A DNA stretch of 64,000 bases from Maribacter sp. MJ134 (GCF_003970695.1 NZ_CP034570.1:2480001-2544000); one strand, 5' to 3'. Shown: positions 51,735 through 62,919, counted from the stretch's first letter. Notes: generated by a model not told the origin, from the sequence alone. Translations and numbers: made by a program.

Positions 51735-53612
51735 ATGAACATTATTGATACTCTTATTATATTCCTATATGTGCTGCTTACTTTGGCCGTTGGAATATGG
51801 GTATCTAAAAAAGCATCAAAAGGTTTAAAGTCATATTTTCTTGGCGGGAATAATATTAAGTGGTATTACCTTGGACTAAGCAACGGATCGGGCATGTTTG
51901 ATGTTTCCGGAACCGCTTGGATGGTAGGTTTACTCTTCCTCTATGGGGCCAAGAGCTTTATGTTCATGTGGTTATGGCCTATTTGGAATCAAATTTTCAT
52001 AATGATGTTCCTGGCCGTTTGGATACGGCGTTCCAATATAATGACAGGTTCGGAATGGATTCTAACACGTTTTGGAGATGGAAAGGCAGGTAGGGCCTCT
52101 CATAGTATTGTAGCGGTATTTGCCATTGTTGCCGCAGTAGGTTTCATAGCTTACTTTTTTGAAGGTATCGGAAAATTTATGACCATCATCCTTCCATGGG
52201 ATTTAGCTTTAGAAATAGGTAGCACCGCACTATTAAACTCTGAACAAAGTTATGCGCTTATAATTATTTTCTTGACTACGATCTATACCGTTAAAGGCGG
52301 CATGTTTTCCGTTGTAGCCACGGAAGTTTTACAATATGGCATTATGGTCATTGCCGGTATTTTGGTTGCCGGTTATGCATTTTTCACCGTTACGGATGTA
52401 GAAATAAACACCATCATATCCACAGAGTGGAAAAATGTATTTTTCGGAGCCCAATTAGAAACACATTGGAGCGAAAAGTTTCAGGCATTCAATAACTTAA
52501 TAGATTCCGAAGGTTACAAAATGTTTGGAGCCCTAATAGGAATGACCTTATTCAAAGGTTTTTTCGCAAGTGTAGCGGGCCCAACGCCCAGTTATGATCT
52601 TCAACGGATTTTATCTACTAAATCCGTTAAAGAAGCGGCTTACATGAGCGGTTTTACAAATTTGGTACTCTTTATTCCAAGGTACCTCCTAATTGCTGGT
52701 ATTGTTGTTATTGCATTAGTATTTCTTGGCCCGGTAATGGCTTCAAACCCGAATCTTAGTGGTGCGGATTTAGAGATTATTCTCCCCAAGGTCATCAATA
52801 ACCATATTCCTGTAGGCATCAAGGGACTTCTTTTAGCCGGCCTTTTAGCTGCATTTATGTCTACATTCTCTGCGTTTGTAAACGCGGGACCGGCGTATAT
52901 CGTTAATGATATCTACAAAAAATATTTTAAGCCACAAGCAACGGACAAACACTATGTTAAAGTAAGCCATATTGCGTCTTTCTTAATAGTTCTTCTCGGG
53001 GTTTGCATGGGTTTTTTTGCAGACTCCATTAACTCCTTAACACTATGGATCACCAGTGCGTTGTTCGGTGGTTATGTCGCTTCAAATTTCTTGAAATGGA
53101 TATGGTGGCGCTTTAATGGTTGGGGATATTTTTGGGGAATGTTGGCGGGGCTCCTGATTGCCTCATTACAATTTATACTAGACCAAAATAAGGCCAATCT
53201 TACGGAAGGCTCTTTACTGTTTGATCTTTGTAATGTACATGCGATTTATCTATTTCCTATTATTTTCGGCTTTTCTCTTCTGGGTTCGTTTCTAGGCACT
53301 TTCCTAACACAACCAACGGATTTAGCTGTACTTAAGTCTTTTTACAAAAATGTTAGACCATGGGGCTTTTGGAGGCCAGTTTACGAGAGAATTAAACTAG
53401 ACGGCGAGAAAATTACGCCCAATAAAGAATTCTATTGGGATATGATGAACTGTGGTATTGGAATCATATGGCAATCCAGCATGATCGTATTGCCGGTTTA
53501 TTTTATGATACGGGATTACCCTAAGACCCTTATCGCCTTAGCGGTATTTTTAGCGACTTCCATAGTACTCAAATATACCTGGTTAGATAAGGTCAGGAAG
53601 ATGCCCAATTAA
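51735..53612 (+). CDS. sodium:solute symporter family transporter
   Basis: 625 residues with about 13 membrane helices. The SSS signature-like region (FSAFVNAGPAYIVNDIYKKY) and the N-terminal LAVGIWVSKKASKGLKSYFLGG are typical of Na+/sugar or Na+/sialic-acid type symporters. It opens the operon containing GH130, CBM9 and GH92, so it probably brings the released oligosaccharide through the inner membrane. Bacteroides counterparts use other transporter families for this step. It is 33 bp before GH130. Confidence 0.88.
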   Translation: MNIIDTLIIFLYVLLTLAVGIWVSKKASKGLKSYFLGGNNIKWYYLGLSNGSGMFDVSGTAWMVGLLFLYGAKSFMFMWLWPIWNQIFIMMFLAVWIRRSNIMTGSEWILTRFGDGKAGRASHSIVAVFAIVAAVGFIAYFFEGIGKFMTIILPWDLALEIGSTALLNSEQSYALIIIFLTTIYTVKGGMFSVVATEVLQYGIMVIAGILVAGYAFFTVTDVEINTIISTEWKNVFFGAQLETHWSEKFQAFNNLIDSEGYKMFGALIGMTLFKGFFASVAGPTPSYDLQRILSTKSVKEAAYMSGFTNLVLFIPRYLLIAGIVVIALVFLGPVMASNPNLSGADLEIILPKVINNHIPVGIKGLLLAGLLAAFMSTFSAFVNAGPAYIVNDIYKKYFKPQATDKHYVKVSHIASFLIVLLGVCMGFFADSINSLTLWITSALFGGYVASNFLKWIWWRFNGWGYFWGMLAGLLIASLQFILDQNKANLTEGSLLFDLCNVHAIYLFPIIFGFSLLGSFLGTFLTQPTDLAVLKSFYKNVRPWGFWRPVYERIKLDGEKITPNKEFYWDMMNCGIGIIWQSSMIVLPVYFMIRDYPKTLIALAVFLATSIVLKYTWLDKVRKMPN

Positions 53613-53645
53613 CAATCAAATACTAAACTTAAAACCAATCAAGTA

Positions 53646-54611
53646 GTGAATACAATACCATGGCAAGAAAAGCCAAAAGAACATACTGAAGTCCTTTGGA
53701 GATACAGCGAAAACCCTATTATTAAAAGGGATGCCATACCTACATCCAATAGTATTTTTAACAGTGCGGTAGTACCTTTCAATGAAGGGTTTGCCGGTGT
53801 TTTCAGGTGCGACAACAAAGCTGTTCAAATGAACATATTTGCCGGGTTCAGTGCCGATGGTGTCCATTGGGACATTGAACACCAACCCATCAATTTTAAA
53901 AAAGGCAATACGGATATGATTGCCTCTGATTATAAATATGACCCACGCGTTACCTTTATTGAAGACCGTTATTGGATTACTTGGTGTAACGGGTATCACG
54001 GTCCTACTATTGGCATTGGTTACACTTTTGATTTTAAGGAATTTTATCAATGTGAAAATGCATTTTTACCTTTTAACAGAAATGGCGTATTATTTCCAGA
54101 GAAAATAGACGGGAAATTTGCCATCCTGAGCAGACCAAGCGACAATGGCCACACGCCTTTCGGCGATATCTATGTAAGCTATAGTCCGGATATGAAATAT
54201 TGGGGGGAGCACAGATGCGTTATGAAGGTTGCCCCTTTTACCGAGAGCGCATGGCAATGCACAAAGATAGGAGCTGGTTCCGTACCCATTCCAATCAAAG
54301 AAGGGTGGTTAATGTTCTACCACGGGGTAATAAATACCTGTAACGGCTTTCGCTATTCCATGGGTGCCGCAATCCTAGACGCCAATAAACCAGAAATTGT
54401 AAAGTACCGGACCAAACCCTATTTGTTATCTCCACAGACTACTTATGAATGTGTGGGGGATGTTCCTAACGTAGTGTTTCCCTGTGCATCTTTACATTCT
54501 CATGAAGAGGATAAAGTAGCTATTTACTATGGTGCTGCGGATACCGTTGTAGGTTTGGCATTTGGAAAATTGTCCGAAATAATAGAATTTACCAAGAAAA
54601 ATAGTCTGTAA
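53646..54611 (+). CDS. GH130 mannosyl-N-acetylglucosamine phosphorylase-like enzyme
   Basis: 321 residues with a GTG start at 53646 ([18 protein letters not shown]). No signal peptide, so cytoplasmic. Recognised motifs are [83 protein letters not shown] and [14 protein letters not shown]. From memory these closely follow the Bacteroides GH130 enzymes that split beta-1,4-mannosyl-GlcNAc with phosphate. That linkage is the core of N-glycans. It precedes CBM9 by 6 bp. Confidence 0.87.
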   Translation: MNTIPWQEKPKEHTEVLWRYSENPIIKRDAIPTSNSIFNSAVVPFNEGFAGVFRCDNKAVQMNIFAGFSADGVHWDIEHQPINFKKGNTDMIASDYKYDPRVTFIEDRYWITWCNGYHGPTIGIGYTFDFKEFYQCENAFLPFNRNGVLFPEKIDGKFAILSRPSDNGHTPFGDIYVSYSPDMKYWGEHRCVMKVAPFTESAWQCTKIGAGSVPIPIKEGWLMFYHGVINTCNGFRYSMGAAILDANKPEIVKYRTKPYLLSPQTTYECVGDVPNVVFPCASLHSHEEDKVAIYYGAADTVVGLAFGKLSEIIEFTKKNSL

Positions 54612-54617
54612 AGCGTT

Positions 54618-55706
54618 ATGAACAACACATCCCTTAAGACTAAAAAAATAATCGCAATACTTCTATTTGCACTTTATATCGGTTCTATATCATTACTCGC
54701 ACAGAACAAGCCAAATAGCTATGTAGCTCAAAAAACAACCGAGGAAATTCAGGTAGATGGAAAAATGGATGAACTCTCTTGGGAAAAAGCAAAATGGTCG
54801 GAAATTTTCAAAGATATTGAAGGGGAAAAATCCGCTACCTACAATACGCGCTTTAAAATGATTTGGGATCAGCATTATCTCTATTTTCTGGCAGAAATCA
54901 AGGAACCCCATGTTTGGGCAACCTTAAAGAAGAAAGACACCATTATTTTTTATAACAATGATTTTGAAATTTTTATTGATCCGGACGGTGATACGCATAA
55001 CTACTATGAGTATGAGATGAACGCATTGAATACCATTTGGGATCTGTTCTTGTCCAAACCATATCGTAATGGCGGTTATATTCTTGGGGATTGGGATTTT
55101 AAGGGATTAAAATCTGCTGTACATGTTAACGGAACGCTTAACGATTCAAGAGACATTGACGAAGGATGGACGGCAGAAATTGCCATTCCTTGGTCATTTG
55201 TAACACCTCCTGGAGGAACCACCGATGTTCCCGAGAATAAATTCTGGCGCGTCAACTTCTCGAGAGTCAATTGGGAACATGAATTAGACGGAGGTCGTTA
55301 TACTAGAAAGAAAGATGCCTCAGGGAAATACCTTCACGAAAGTAATTGGGTGTGGTCACCACAAGGAGTCATCAATATGCATGAACCAGAGCATTGGGGA
55401 TATGTCTATTTTTCTACCGATAAAGTTGGTGTGGAATCTCATTTTACGATTCCGGAAGATGAACATATAAAATGGTATTTATATGAATTATACCGAGACT
55501 ACGGAGATGAAAATAAGGGCAAAGTGGTTTGGAGAAAAAATGGAAAAGCCTATACCACAGCAGCTAAAATGATACTTGGAAAATCAGTTACTCCTATTCT
55601 GGAAAAAAATACTTTCGGGTTTGATATTTGGGCAACAAGTCCGTTTACCAATAAAAAATTGATTGTTCATGACGATGGGAAATTTGAGAGTTTCCAAGCG
55701 GAATAG
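54618..55706 (+). CDS. CBM9-like carbohydrate-binding protein
   Basis: 362 residues. Signal peptide (IIAILLFALYIGSISLLAQN). The N-terminal about 230 residues form a family 9-like carbohydrate-binding module (EIQVDGKMDELSWEKAKWSE, FYNNDFEIFIDPDGDTHNYY, NPWSF-type PWSFVTPP). The last about 120 residues have no family I recognise. There is no catalytic motif. It lies between GH130 and GH92, so it probably binds released glycans or supports the GH92 enzyme at the surface. Confidence 0.82.
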   Translation: MNNTSLKTKKIIAILLFALYIGSISLLAQNKPNSYVAQKTTEEIQVDGKMDELSWEKAKWSEIFKDIEGEKSATYNTRFKMIWDQHYLYFLAEIKEPHVWATLKKKDTIIFYNNDFEIFIDPDGDTHNYYEYEMNALNTIWDLFLSKPYRNGGYILGDWDFKGLKSAVHVNGTLNDSRDIDEGWTAEIAIPWSFVTPPGGTTDVPENKFWRVNFSRVNWEHELDGGRYTRKKDASGKYLHESNWVWSPQGVINMHEPEHWGYVYFSTDKVGVESHFTIPEDEHIKWYLYELYRDYGDENKGKVVWRKNGKAYTTAAKMILGKSVTPILEKNTFGFDIWATSPFTNKKLIVHDDGKFESFQAE

Positions 55707-55740
55707 GCATTTATAACCAAGGCTTACAAACACGTATTGA

Positions 55741-58011
55741 ATGAAACTTAGGATCACTTATAGGATAGTGGTGCTCGTTCTGGTATTCTGTTCAGAAACT
55801 ACCATACGAGCCCAATCAACTACAACACAGGATTTAATAGAATATGTCAACCCGTTTATTGGTACATCTAATTTTGGCACTACCAATCCCGGGCCCATAG
55901 CAGTTCGTGGTATGGCTAATGTTTCGCCTTTCAATGTAGCAGGTGCCAAAAATTTACCGTTGGAAAAAGACAGTAGATGGCTCTCCACTCCCTATGTCCA
56001 CGAAAATAAATTTCTCACAGGATTCAGCCATGCCAATCTAAGTGGGGTTGGCTGTCCGGAATTAGGTGTCATACTGGCCATGCCAACAACTGGTAAATTG
56101 GAGACCGATCATTTAAAATATGGCTCCGCCTATGGCGACGAAGTATCCAAAGCAGGTTACTATTCCAACAGATTGGAGAAATACGATATAAAAGTTGAAA
56201 CTACCGCATCTACCAGAGTTGGTATATCAAAATATAATTTTCCCAAGGGCAAGGCCAATATTCTTCTGAATCTTGGGTTAGGTTTAACCAATGAGCAGGG
56301 AGCCAGACTAAGGATAGTCTCACCTACCGAAGTAGAAGGTATGCGAACAGTGGGTTCCTTTTGTTATTACAAACCGGAAGAAGCCTACCCACTTTACTTC
56401 GTTGCCCGATTCTCAGAGCCCGCGACCACATACGGAATTTGGAAAAAATCACATAAAACAGAAGGGGTAGAAACACAATGGATGCAGTCCCATGAAGGAA
56501 GTTACAACGGTAAGACCCTTTTGAAAGAAGGGTTTATGCAAGAAGTAGTGGGGGACAGTATCGGAGCCTACATGCGTTATAATTTTGATGCGCCAACAAA
56601 TGTTGAGCTGCGGGTAGGTATTTCTTATGTAAGTGTTGCCAATGCCAGAGAAAACCTAGAAAAAGAAGTCGGTAATAAACCGTTTAAGGAAATTCTAGCG
56701 GAAACTAGAAAAGAATGGAACGAGAATTTATCAAGAATTGAAGTTGAAGGCGGTACCGAAGAAGACAAAATTAAATTCTACACCGCACTGTACCATACAT
56801 TAATTCATCCTAGCACGCTTAATGATTTTAACGGAGAATATCCAAAAATGGGCACTAGAGAGACCTTAAAAACAGATGGGACAAGATATACTGTATTTTC
56901 CTTGTGGGATACCTACAGAAATTTACACCAACTGATGAGTTTGGTATACCCTGAACAACAATCCAATATGATTAATAGTATGCTTCGCATTTATAAAGAA
57001 TCTGGATGGCTACCTAAATGGGAACTCAACGCTACAGAAACTACGACCATGGTGGGCGATCCCGCAGGTATTATAATAGCGGACACCTATTTAAAGGGTA
57101 TACAGGATTTTGATGTGGCATTAGCTTATGAGGCCATGGTCAAAAGTGCGGACCAATTAAAAGACAATCCGCTTAGGCCAGGTTTAGAAGATTATCTTAA
57201 ATACGGCTATCTAACGACAACCACCACCAATAGTGGTTCTGTCTCCACCACCCAAGAATATAACATCAGTGATTATGCCATAGCACAATTGGCTAAAGCA
57301 TTAGGCAAAAAAGAAGATTACCAACGTTTTTCCAAACGTTCAAAATCGTATAGAAAGTTATTGGATAAAAACCTGAATTTACTTCGACCAAGGAACGAAG
57401 ATGGCAGTTGGGTAACTCCATACGATCCTACGGACGGTGCAAACTTTATTAAAAATGTAGGTTTTATAGAAGGAAATGCATGGCAGTATACCTTTATGGC
57501 ACCTCATGATATTCCGGGACTTATAAAATTAATGGGCGGAAAGAAAAAATTTTCGCAACAGTTAGCTAAAGTTTTTAACTCCGGCCAGTTTGATATGGCA
57601 AATGAACCCGATATTATGTATCCCTATCTCTTTAATTATGTAAGCGGGGAAGAATACAAAACACAAGTTAAAGTGAAAGAACTTTTAGAGAAATACTACA
57701 AGAACAAGCCCGAAGGTCTACCTGGAAATGATGACACCGGTACCATGAGTGCGTGGGCCGTCTTTTCAATGATGGGAATTTATCCTATAAATCCTGCAAA
57801 TCCTGTTTACGCCATCACGACACCAAGTTTTGATAAAATCACCATTCATCTGAACCAAAAATATTATAAAGAAAATAAAATTGAAATTAGTAAGGTAGGC
57901 AAGGGTAAAATATCAGAGCTACAAAGTGGGTTAAAAACGCTTACAGAATTCTTTGTGTCACACGAAAATCTAGTGAATAATAAATCATTGAAAATTAAAC
58001 TGAGTCATTAA
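55741..58011 (+). CDS. GH92 family alpha-mannosidase
   Basis: 756 residues with a signal peptide (about 1-25). GH92 hallmarks: YVNPFIGTSNFGTTNPGPIA near the N-terminus, FSLWDTYRNLHQL, EGNAWQYTFMAPHD and GNDDTGTMSAWAVFSMMGIY, the last two containing the proposed catalytic acid Glu and base Asp residues. GH92 enzymes are calcium-dependent exo-alpha-mannosidases acting on high-mannose or fungal mannans. With GH130 next to it, N-glycan trimming is the simplest reading. It follows the CBM9 gene by 34 bp and precedes SusC by about 200 bp. Confidence 0.93.
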   Translation: MKLRITYRIVVLVLVFCSETTIRAQSTTTQDLIEYVNPFIGTSNFGTTNPGPIAVRGMANVSPFNVAGAKNLPLEKDSRWLSTPYVHENKFLTGFSHANLSGVGCPELGVILAMPTTGKLETDHLKYGSAYGDEVSKAGYYSNRLEKYDIKVETTASTRVGISKYNFPKGKANILLNLGLGLTNEQGARLRIVSPTEVEGMRTVGSFCYYKPEEAYPLYFVARFSEPATTYGIWKKSHKTEGVETQWMQSHEGSYNGKTLLKEGFMQEVVGDSIGAYMRYNFDAPTNVELRVGISYVSVANARENLEKEVGNKPFKEILAETRKEWNENLSRIEVEGGTEEDKIKFYTALYHTLIHPSTLNDFNGEYPKMGTRETLKTDGTRYTVFSLWDTYRNLHQLMSLVYPEQQSNMINSMLRIYKESGWLPKWELNATETTTMVGDPAGIIIADTYLKGIQDFDVALAYEAMVKSADQLKDNPLRPGLEDYLKYGYLTTTTTNSGSVSTTQEYNISDYAIAQLAKALGKKEDYQRFSKRSKSYRKLLDKNLNLLRPRNEDGSWVTPYDPTDGANFIKNVGFIEGNAWQYTFMAPHDIPGLIKLMGGKKKFSQQLAKVFNSGQFDMANEPDIMYPYLFNYVSGEEYKTQVKVKELLEKYYKNKPEGLPGNDDTGTMSAWAVFSMMGIYPINPANPVYAITTPSFDKITIHLNQKYYKENKIEISKVGKGKISELQSGLKTLTEFFVSHENLVNNKSLKIKLSH

Positions 58012-58212
58012 TATTTGTTAAATTTTAACATATTATCACAAATTTAAACCCTAATTTAAATGAAATTAAGGATTATTTAACTTTCGTAGCAGTTTCGCAA
58101 ATACGCTCTTTAGCTTTTCACGGCTGTTATTAGTCGAATAATTTTCAACTTTAGTGGTCATCTCATCACTTTTAGTATTCATATTAGTATTACCTAACTA
58201 AACTCAAAATTT

Positions 58213-61200
58213 ATGAACAAAAAAATCTTAAGTTTTCTGACTCTTGTGTCATTACTCTTCTTTCAGGGGGTAGTTGCACAAAACAGCACGGTATCCGGTA
58301 CGGTGTCAGATGATTCTGGCTCACCACTTCCCGGTGTCAATGTTGTAGAAAAAGGCACATCAAATGGTACCTCTACCGATTTTGACGGTAACTATACCAT
58401 TAGTGTGGGAAATAATGCAACCTTAGTTTTCTCATCCTTAGGATACGAAAGAAAAGAAGTTGCAGTGAACGGGCAGAGCACTGTAAACACTTCGCTAGCC
58501 GAAGATGCTAGTGAATTGGACGAAGTTGTAGTTACTGCACTAGGTATTAAGAAGGAAACCAAGGCACTCGGTTATTCCTTAACCGAAGTTGGTGGCGAGG
58601 AAATCGCAACAGTAAAAACACCTAACGCAATCAACTCCCTCCAGGGTAAAATAGCAGGTGTTAACATTTCGCAAAATGCTACCGGGGCGGCAGGTTCCAG
58701 TAGGGTAATCATCAGGGGTTCTAGCTCCCTATCCGGTGAAAACCAACCTCTCTACGTTGTAGACGGTATTCCTATAAGTAATGGCAACAACGGTTCCGCA
58801 AGTCTATGGGGTGGTTCTGATGGTGGAGATGGTATCTCTAGTATCAACCCGGATGATATTGAATCTATTTCAGTATTAAAGGGTGGTGCTGCATCGGCAC
58901 TATACGGCTCCCGTGCAGCCGGTGGTGTAGTAATTATTACTACAAAATCCGGTAAAGGTCAAGAAGGGTTTGGAGTAGAGTTTGGCAGCCAAGTAACTTT
59001 CGACAGAGTAGATACCTCATTAAGGGATTATCAAACAGAATACGGCCAAGGGCTTCTTGGAGCTAAGCCGGCTAATACCGCAGGTGCTTTGGAAGCAGGT
59101 TTTAATTCTTGGGGACCTCGTTTTGATGGTTCTTCTGTTCCTCAGTGGGATGGCGTTTCCAGGCCTTATTCTTACACAGGAAATAATGAGGATAGATTTT
59201 ACAGAACAGGCACCACATTTATCAACACCGTTGCACTTACTTCGGCAAAAGAGAACCTTTCCTATAGAATGTCCGTATCTGACCTTACCAACGAAGATGT
59301 ACTGCCAAATGCAGGTTTCAACAGAAAGTCTTTCTCCTTGAATACTACAGCTGTTTTGGCAGATAAGCTGACGAGTACGGTAAACGCTAAGTATATTATA
59401 GAGAAGGTACAAAACAGACCGAGATTATCCGATAGTCCTGGAAATGCAAACTTCTCTGTAGGTCTTCTTCCTGGAAACTTAAATGAAAGTGATTTTTTAC
59501 CAGCTACGGATGAAAATGGACAAGAACGTCAATTTACAGACAATGTTTTTGTTACCAATCCCTACTTCTCCGCATTTAACTTTAGAAGACAGGATAGAAG
59601 AAATAGAATCATAGCTTCTACTACCCTTCGTTACGACTTTACCGATTGGCTTTCCTTAACGGGTAGAATGGGTATCGATAATGATGTAATACGTAGAACA
59701 GAAGTAACACCTTTCGGTACAGGATTTCAGCCTTTAGGAAGTCTTACTGAATCTGAAAGAAGAACCAATCAGGTAGATGCAGATATCATTTTAGCCGCCG
59801 AGCGTGATATAACGGATAAGTTTGCCATTTCGGCTTTAGTGGGAGCCAACTCAAACCACCTAAGAAGCGAAAACCTCTTTCTGGGAGGTGGTGATTTTAT
59901 CGTTCCTGGCTTAGAGGATATTGGAAATACGGTAACACAGAATAGACGTAGAGAATTTTCAGAACGTAAAATTGGTTCGGTATACGGTTCTTTAGAATTA
60001 TCCTATGATCGCTGGGCCTACATTACCTTTACGGGAAGAAATGACTGGTTCTCCACATTATCATTTCCGGGAAAGACAACACCTAACGATGATTTTTATC
60101 CTTCTGTAAATGCGAGTTTGGTTTTATCGGATGCTTTTGAAATGCCCTCTTTTATTAATTTTTTAAAATTGAGAGGTGGTTATTCTGAAGTAGCAGGTGG
60201 TGCGCAAGATCCTTACACACTAGGATTAACGTATCAAATCTTCGGCAACCCTTTAAATGGTCAACCTACTGGGAACATAAGTAATGGTAGTGTGCCAAAT
60301 GCCAATCTAGTCGCTTTTAGTAAGAATGAATCTGAAATAGGTTTAGATTTAAGAATGTTCGGAAACAGACTTTCCTTTGATTTAGCATACTACAGCAATG
60401 AAACAACAAATGATATTGTAAACGTTGCCACCTCATCATTCTCCGGTTACGGGGGAGCTAGTGCAAATCTAGGTAAGGTATCCAATAAAGGTTTTGAATT
60501 CTTGGTTAGCGGAACGCCTATACGAACCGCGGATTTTAACTGGAACGTCTCTGTGAATGGTGCTTATAACGAAGGTTTGGTTGTAGCTACCGATGACGTA
60601 GGTTCGGATGTTAATTTAGATGAACCACGAACGAGAAACGTTAGGATTACACATCGTGTTGGTGAAAGATACGGTACAATCGTAGGTGTTTCTTATGAGA
60701 GAGATGCCAATGGAGTTATCAAATACGATATTGATGCAGAAGGGGTTCCACGAGCTGTTGAAGGTGAGCGTAAAATCTTAGGTGAAGGTGTTCCTCCATT
60801 AACATTAGGTTTCACTAACTCTTTTACCTACAAGAATTTTAATCTTAATTTCTTGATAGACGGTAAATTCGGCGGTCAAATATTCTCGGGAACAAATACC
60901 TTATTATACGGATTTGGTCTTCATAAAAAAACCGTAGAAGGTAGAGAGACTGGGCTAACCGTATCAGGTATTGACAATGCTACGGACCAGCCTTTTACAA
61001 CCACCGTAGCTCCAGAAAACCTTCAGACCTACTGGGGAGAGATAAACGACATTGCAGAAGAGTTTGTTGAAGACTCGGATTATATTAAATTTAGACAATT
61101 GAGCTTAGGCTATTCCTTACCTCAAAAATCTTTAGAAAATATTTTTCTAACAAGTGTAAATGTTTCGGTTATAGCTTCAAATCTTTTCTATATTTCTAGA

Positions 61201-61317
61201 AGTATAGATAATATAGACCCTGAAAGTTCTTATAATGTTGGAAATTCTCAAGGTTTAGAATACTTTGGTGTTCCAGCATCCAGAAATTACGGCTTGTCCA
61301 TCAATGTTAAGTTTTAA
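58213..61317 (+). CDS. susC: SusC/RagA family TonB-linked outer membrane protein
   Basis: 1034 residues. Signal peptide, a CarboxypepD_reg domain (about 24-100; TVSGTVSDDSGSPLPGVNVV, then DFDGNYTISVG), plug (about 115-235) with the SusC motifs AGVNISQNATGAAGSSRVII and SVLKGGAASALYGSRAAGGV, and a beta barrel ending SINVKF. The SusD gene begins 10 bp after its stop. It moves oligosaccharides through the outer membrane with energy from TonB. Confidence 0.95.
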   Translation: MNKKILSFLTLVSLLFFQGVVAQNSTVSGTVSDDSGSPLPGVNVVEKGTSNGTSTDFDGNYTISVGNNATLVFSSLGYERKEVAVNGQSTVNTSLAEDASELDEVVVTALGIKKETKALGYSLTEVGGEEIATVKTPNAINSLQGKIAGVNISQNATGAAGSSRVIIRGSSSLSGENQPLYVVDGIPISNGNNGSASLWGGSDGGDGISSINPDDIESISVLKGGAASALYGSRAAGGVVIITTKSGKGQEGFGVEFGSQVTFDRVDTSLRDYQTEYGQGLLGAKPANTAGALEAGFNSWGPRFDGSSVPQWDGVSRPYSYTGNNEDRFYRTGTTFINTVALTSAKENLSYRMSVSDLTNEDVLPNAGFNRKSFSLNTTAVLADKLTSTVNAKYIIEKVQNRPRLSDSPGNANFSVGLLPGNLNESDFLPATDENGQERQFTDNVFVTNPYFSAFNFRRQDRRNRIIASTTLRYDFTDWLSLTGRMGIDNDVIRRTEVTPFGTGFQPLGSLTESERRTNQVDADIILAAERDITDKFAISALVGANSNHLRSENLFLGGGDFIVPGLEDIGNTVTQNRRREFSERKIGSVYGSLELSYDRWAYITFTGRNDWFSTLSFPGKTTPNDDFYPSVNASLVLSDAFEMPSFINFLKLRGGYSEVAGGAQDPYTLGLTYQIFGNPLNGQPTGNISNGSVPNANLVAFSKNESEIGLDLRMFGNRLSFDLAYYSNETTNDIVNVATSSFSGYGGASANLGKVSNKGFEFLVSGTPIRTADFNWNVSVNGAYNEGLVVATDDVGSDVNLDEPRTRNVRITHRVGERYGTIVGVSYERDANGVIKYDIDAEGVPRAVEGERKILGEGVPPLTLGFTNSFTYKNFNLNFLIDGKFGGQIFSGTNTLLYGFGLHKKTVEGRETGLTVSGIDNATDQPFTTTVAPENLQTYWGEINDIAEEFVEDSDYIKFRQLSLGYSLPQKSLENIFLTSVNVSVIASNLFYISRSIDNIDPESSYNVGNSQGLEYFGVPASRNYGLSINVKF

Positions 61318-61327
61318 AAAAAAAAGT

Positions 61328-62806
61328 ATGAAAAAATTAATTTATTTATTTATGATGGCGCTTGTAGTAGGCGCTTGTGATGAAGGATTTGACGAACTAA
61401 ACGTAGATCCAACAAAACCACCGCAAATTGCAGCGGCCAATAAGTTGACCGCTGTACAGAAATTTATTTCCAGTGAGCGTTATGATAACTGGAGAGCAGG
61501 TATGATTTATCAATCTACCATGATGCAACATATTGCAACGACCGCCGGTTATTGGGATGGTGACAAATACACCTGGAACAGAGGTTATGCCTCTTCTTTA
61601 ATGGACCGTTATTATGGTAACGCCATAAAAACTATTGAAGATTTACTCTTTCAATTGGATGAAGAAGAAGCTCCCGATGAAATGAAGGCCATAGTGCGTA
61701 TTCTAAGGGTATTCGCTTTTTCACGTTTGACAGACCTATATGGGGACGTTCCCTATAGTGAAGCAGGCAAAGCGGTATTAGAGGGTATTTTTCTACCCAA
61801 GTACGATGCTCAAAGTGAAATCTATCCAGATATGCTGAATGAGCTAGAAGAATCCGCAGCTGCTTTAAGTAGCGGAACTTCAGGTTTTGGTGCTGCAGAT
61901 GTCATTTACAACGGTGATCAGGCAAAATGGAAAAAACTGGCCAATTCGTTAATGCTTCGTTTAGGACTACGTTTAATCAAAGTTGACCCCGCAGCCGCAC
62001 AATCTTGGGCTACCAAGGCAATCGCCGGTGGCGTAATGGAATCAAATGATGACATCTTCTATCTTCAGCATGATAATAATAACAGAAATGGCATCTCCGA
62101 AGTATTTGCTGCTGATGGTAATCCAAGAATGAGTAAGACGTTTATCGACTTTTTACAGGCCGGTAATGATCCAAGGTTACCTATTTTGGCTGCTAGAAGA
62201 GGGGATGGCAGCACAGCTGCAGAAGACTTGATAGGATTCCCTAACGGTTTAAATAGTGCCATGTTATTAGAAATGACAGGTGAAGAAAACACGGACGCTT
62301 ACGCGGAGCCGAACAGGGATATCTTAGCCGCTTTTGAAGCTCCAATGATTTTCCAAACTTATGCTGAAGTACAGTTCATGATTGCAGAGTCAAACGTACG
62401 TTGGGGTATTGGTGGTGATGCTGAAACAGCTTACAACAATGGTGTTAGAGCTGCTATGAAACAACTTTCATTATATACAGATGCTGCTACCATAGCAGAT
62501 GCGGATATTGACACCTATCTAGCGGCTAATCCTTATGACGCTGCAAATGCGATAGAGCAAATTGCGAACCAGTACTGGGTGGCAACATTTCTTAACGAAT
62601 ACGAGACATTTTCTAATTGGAGAAGAGTAGGTTTCCCGACCTTGGTACCCGTAAATTTCCCAGGTAACGAAACTGGCGGAACCATCCCAAGAAGATTAAC
62701 CTGGACAGAAAATGAAGCAGCTGTAAATGCGGATAACTATCAAGCAGCAATAGCGGCTCAAGGTCCGGATATTCTTACTACAAGAGTTTGGTGGGATGTT
62801 GAATAG
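61328..62806 (+). CDS. susD: SusD-like nutrient-binding lipoprotein
   Basis: 492 residues from ATG 61328; an earlier ATG at 61265 is inside susC and is rejected because it would hide the signal MKKLIYLFMMALVVGACDEG (lipobox VGAC). The sequence IVRILRVFAFSRLTDLYGDV and RLWWD-type end (TRVWWD) match the SusD-like-2 family. It is the outer-membrane-associated lid of the SusC channel and binds the glycan. A strong terminator follows (62865-62896). Confidence 0.93.
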   Translation: MKKLIYLFMMALVVGACDEGFDELNVDPTKPPQIAAANKLTAVQKFISSERYDNWRAGMIYQSTMMQHIATTAGYWDGDKYTWNRGYASSLMDRYYGNAIKTIEDLLFQLDEEEAPDEMKAIVRILRVFAFSRLTDLYGDVPYSEAGKAVLEGIFLPKYDAQSEIYPDMLNELEESAAALSSGTSGFGAADVIYNGDQAKWKKLANSLMLRLGLRLIKVDPAAAQSWATKAIAGGVMESNDDIFYLQHDNNNRNGISEVFAADGNPRMSKTFIDFLQAGNDPRLPILAARRGDGSTAAEDLIGFPNGLNSAMLLEMTGEENTDAYAEPNRDILAAFEAPMIFQTYAEVQFMIAESNVRWGIGGDAETAYNNGVRAAMKQLSLYTDAATIADADIDTYLAANPYDAANAIEQIANQYWVATFLNEYETFSNWRRVGFPTLVPVNFPGNETGGTIPRRLTWTENEAAVNADNYQAAIAAQGPDILTTRVWWDVE

Positions 62807-62864
62807 TATTTAAAATACTTAATAAGTAATCTTTATAAAGTTTGAGTTAGTTTTAATTGAGTTG

Positions 62865-62896
62865 ATAAAGGAGGGGAAACTCTCCTTTATTTTTTT
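62865..62896 (+). terminator. intrinsic terminator after susD
   Basis: ATAAAGGAG pairs with CTCCTTTAT across an 8-nt loop, followed by a run of T. It lies about 60 bp after the susD stop and separates susCD from the FG-GAP gene. Confidence 0.8.
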
Positions 62897-62919
62897 ATAC
62901 AAAATAGTATCTTGTACTT

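Noticed and set aside
53616-54050. Minus-strand frame opposite the GH130 gene
   Set aside because: Antisense shadow of a well-supported GH130 gene; no family features.
58016-58030. Palindrome TGTTAAATTTTAACA after GH92 as terminator
   Set aside because: Only 7-bp AT-rich arms with no loop and no U tract; too weak to call.
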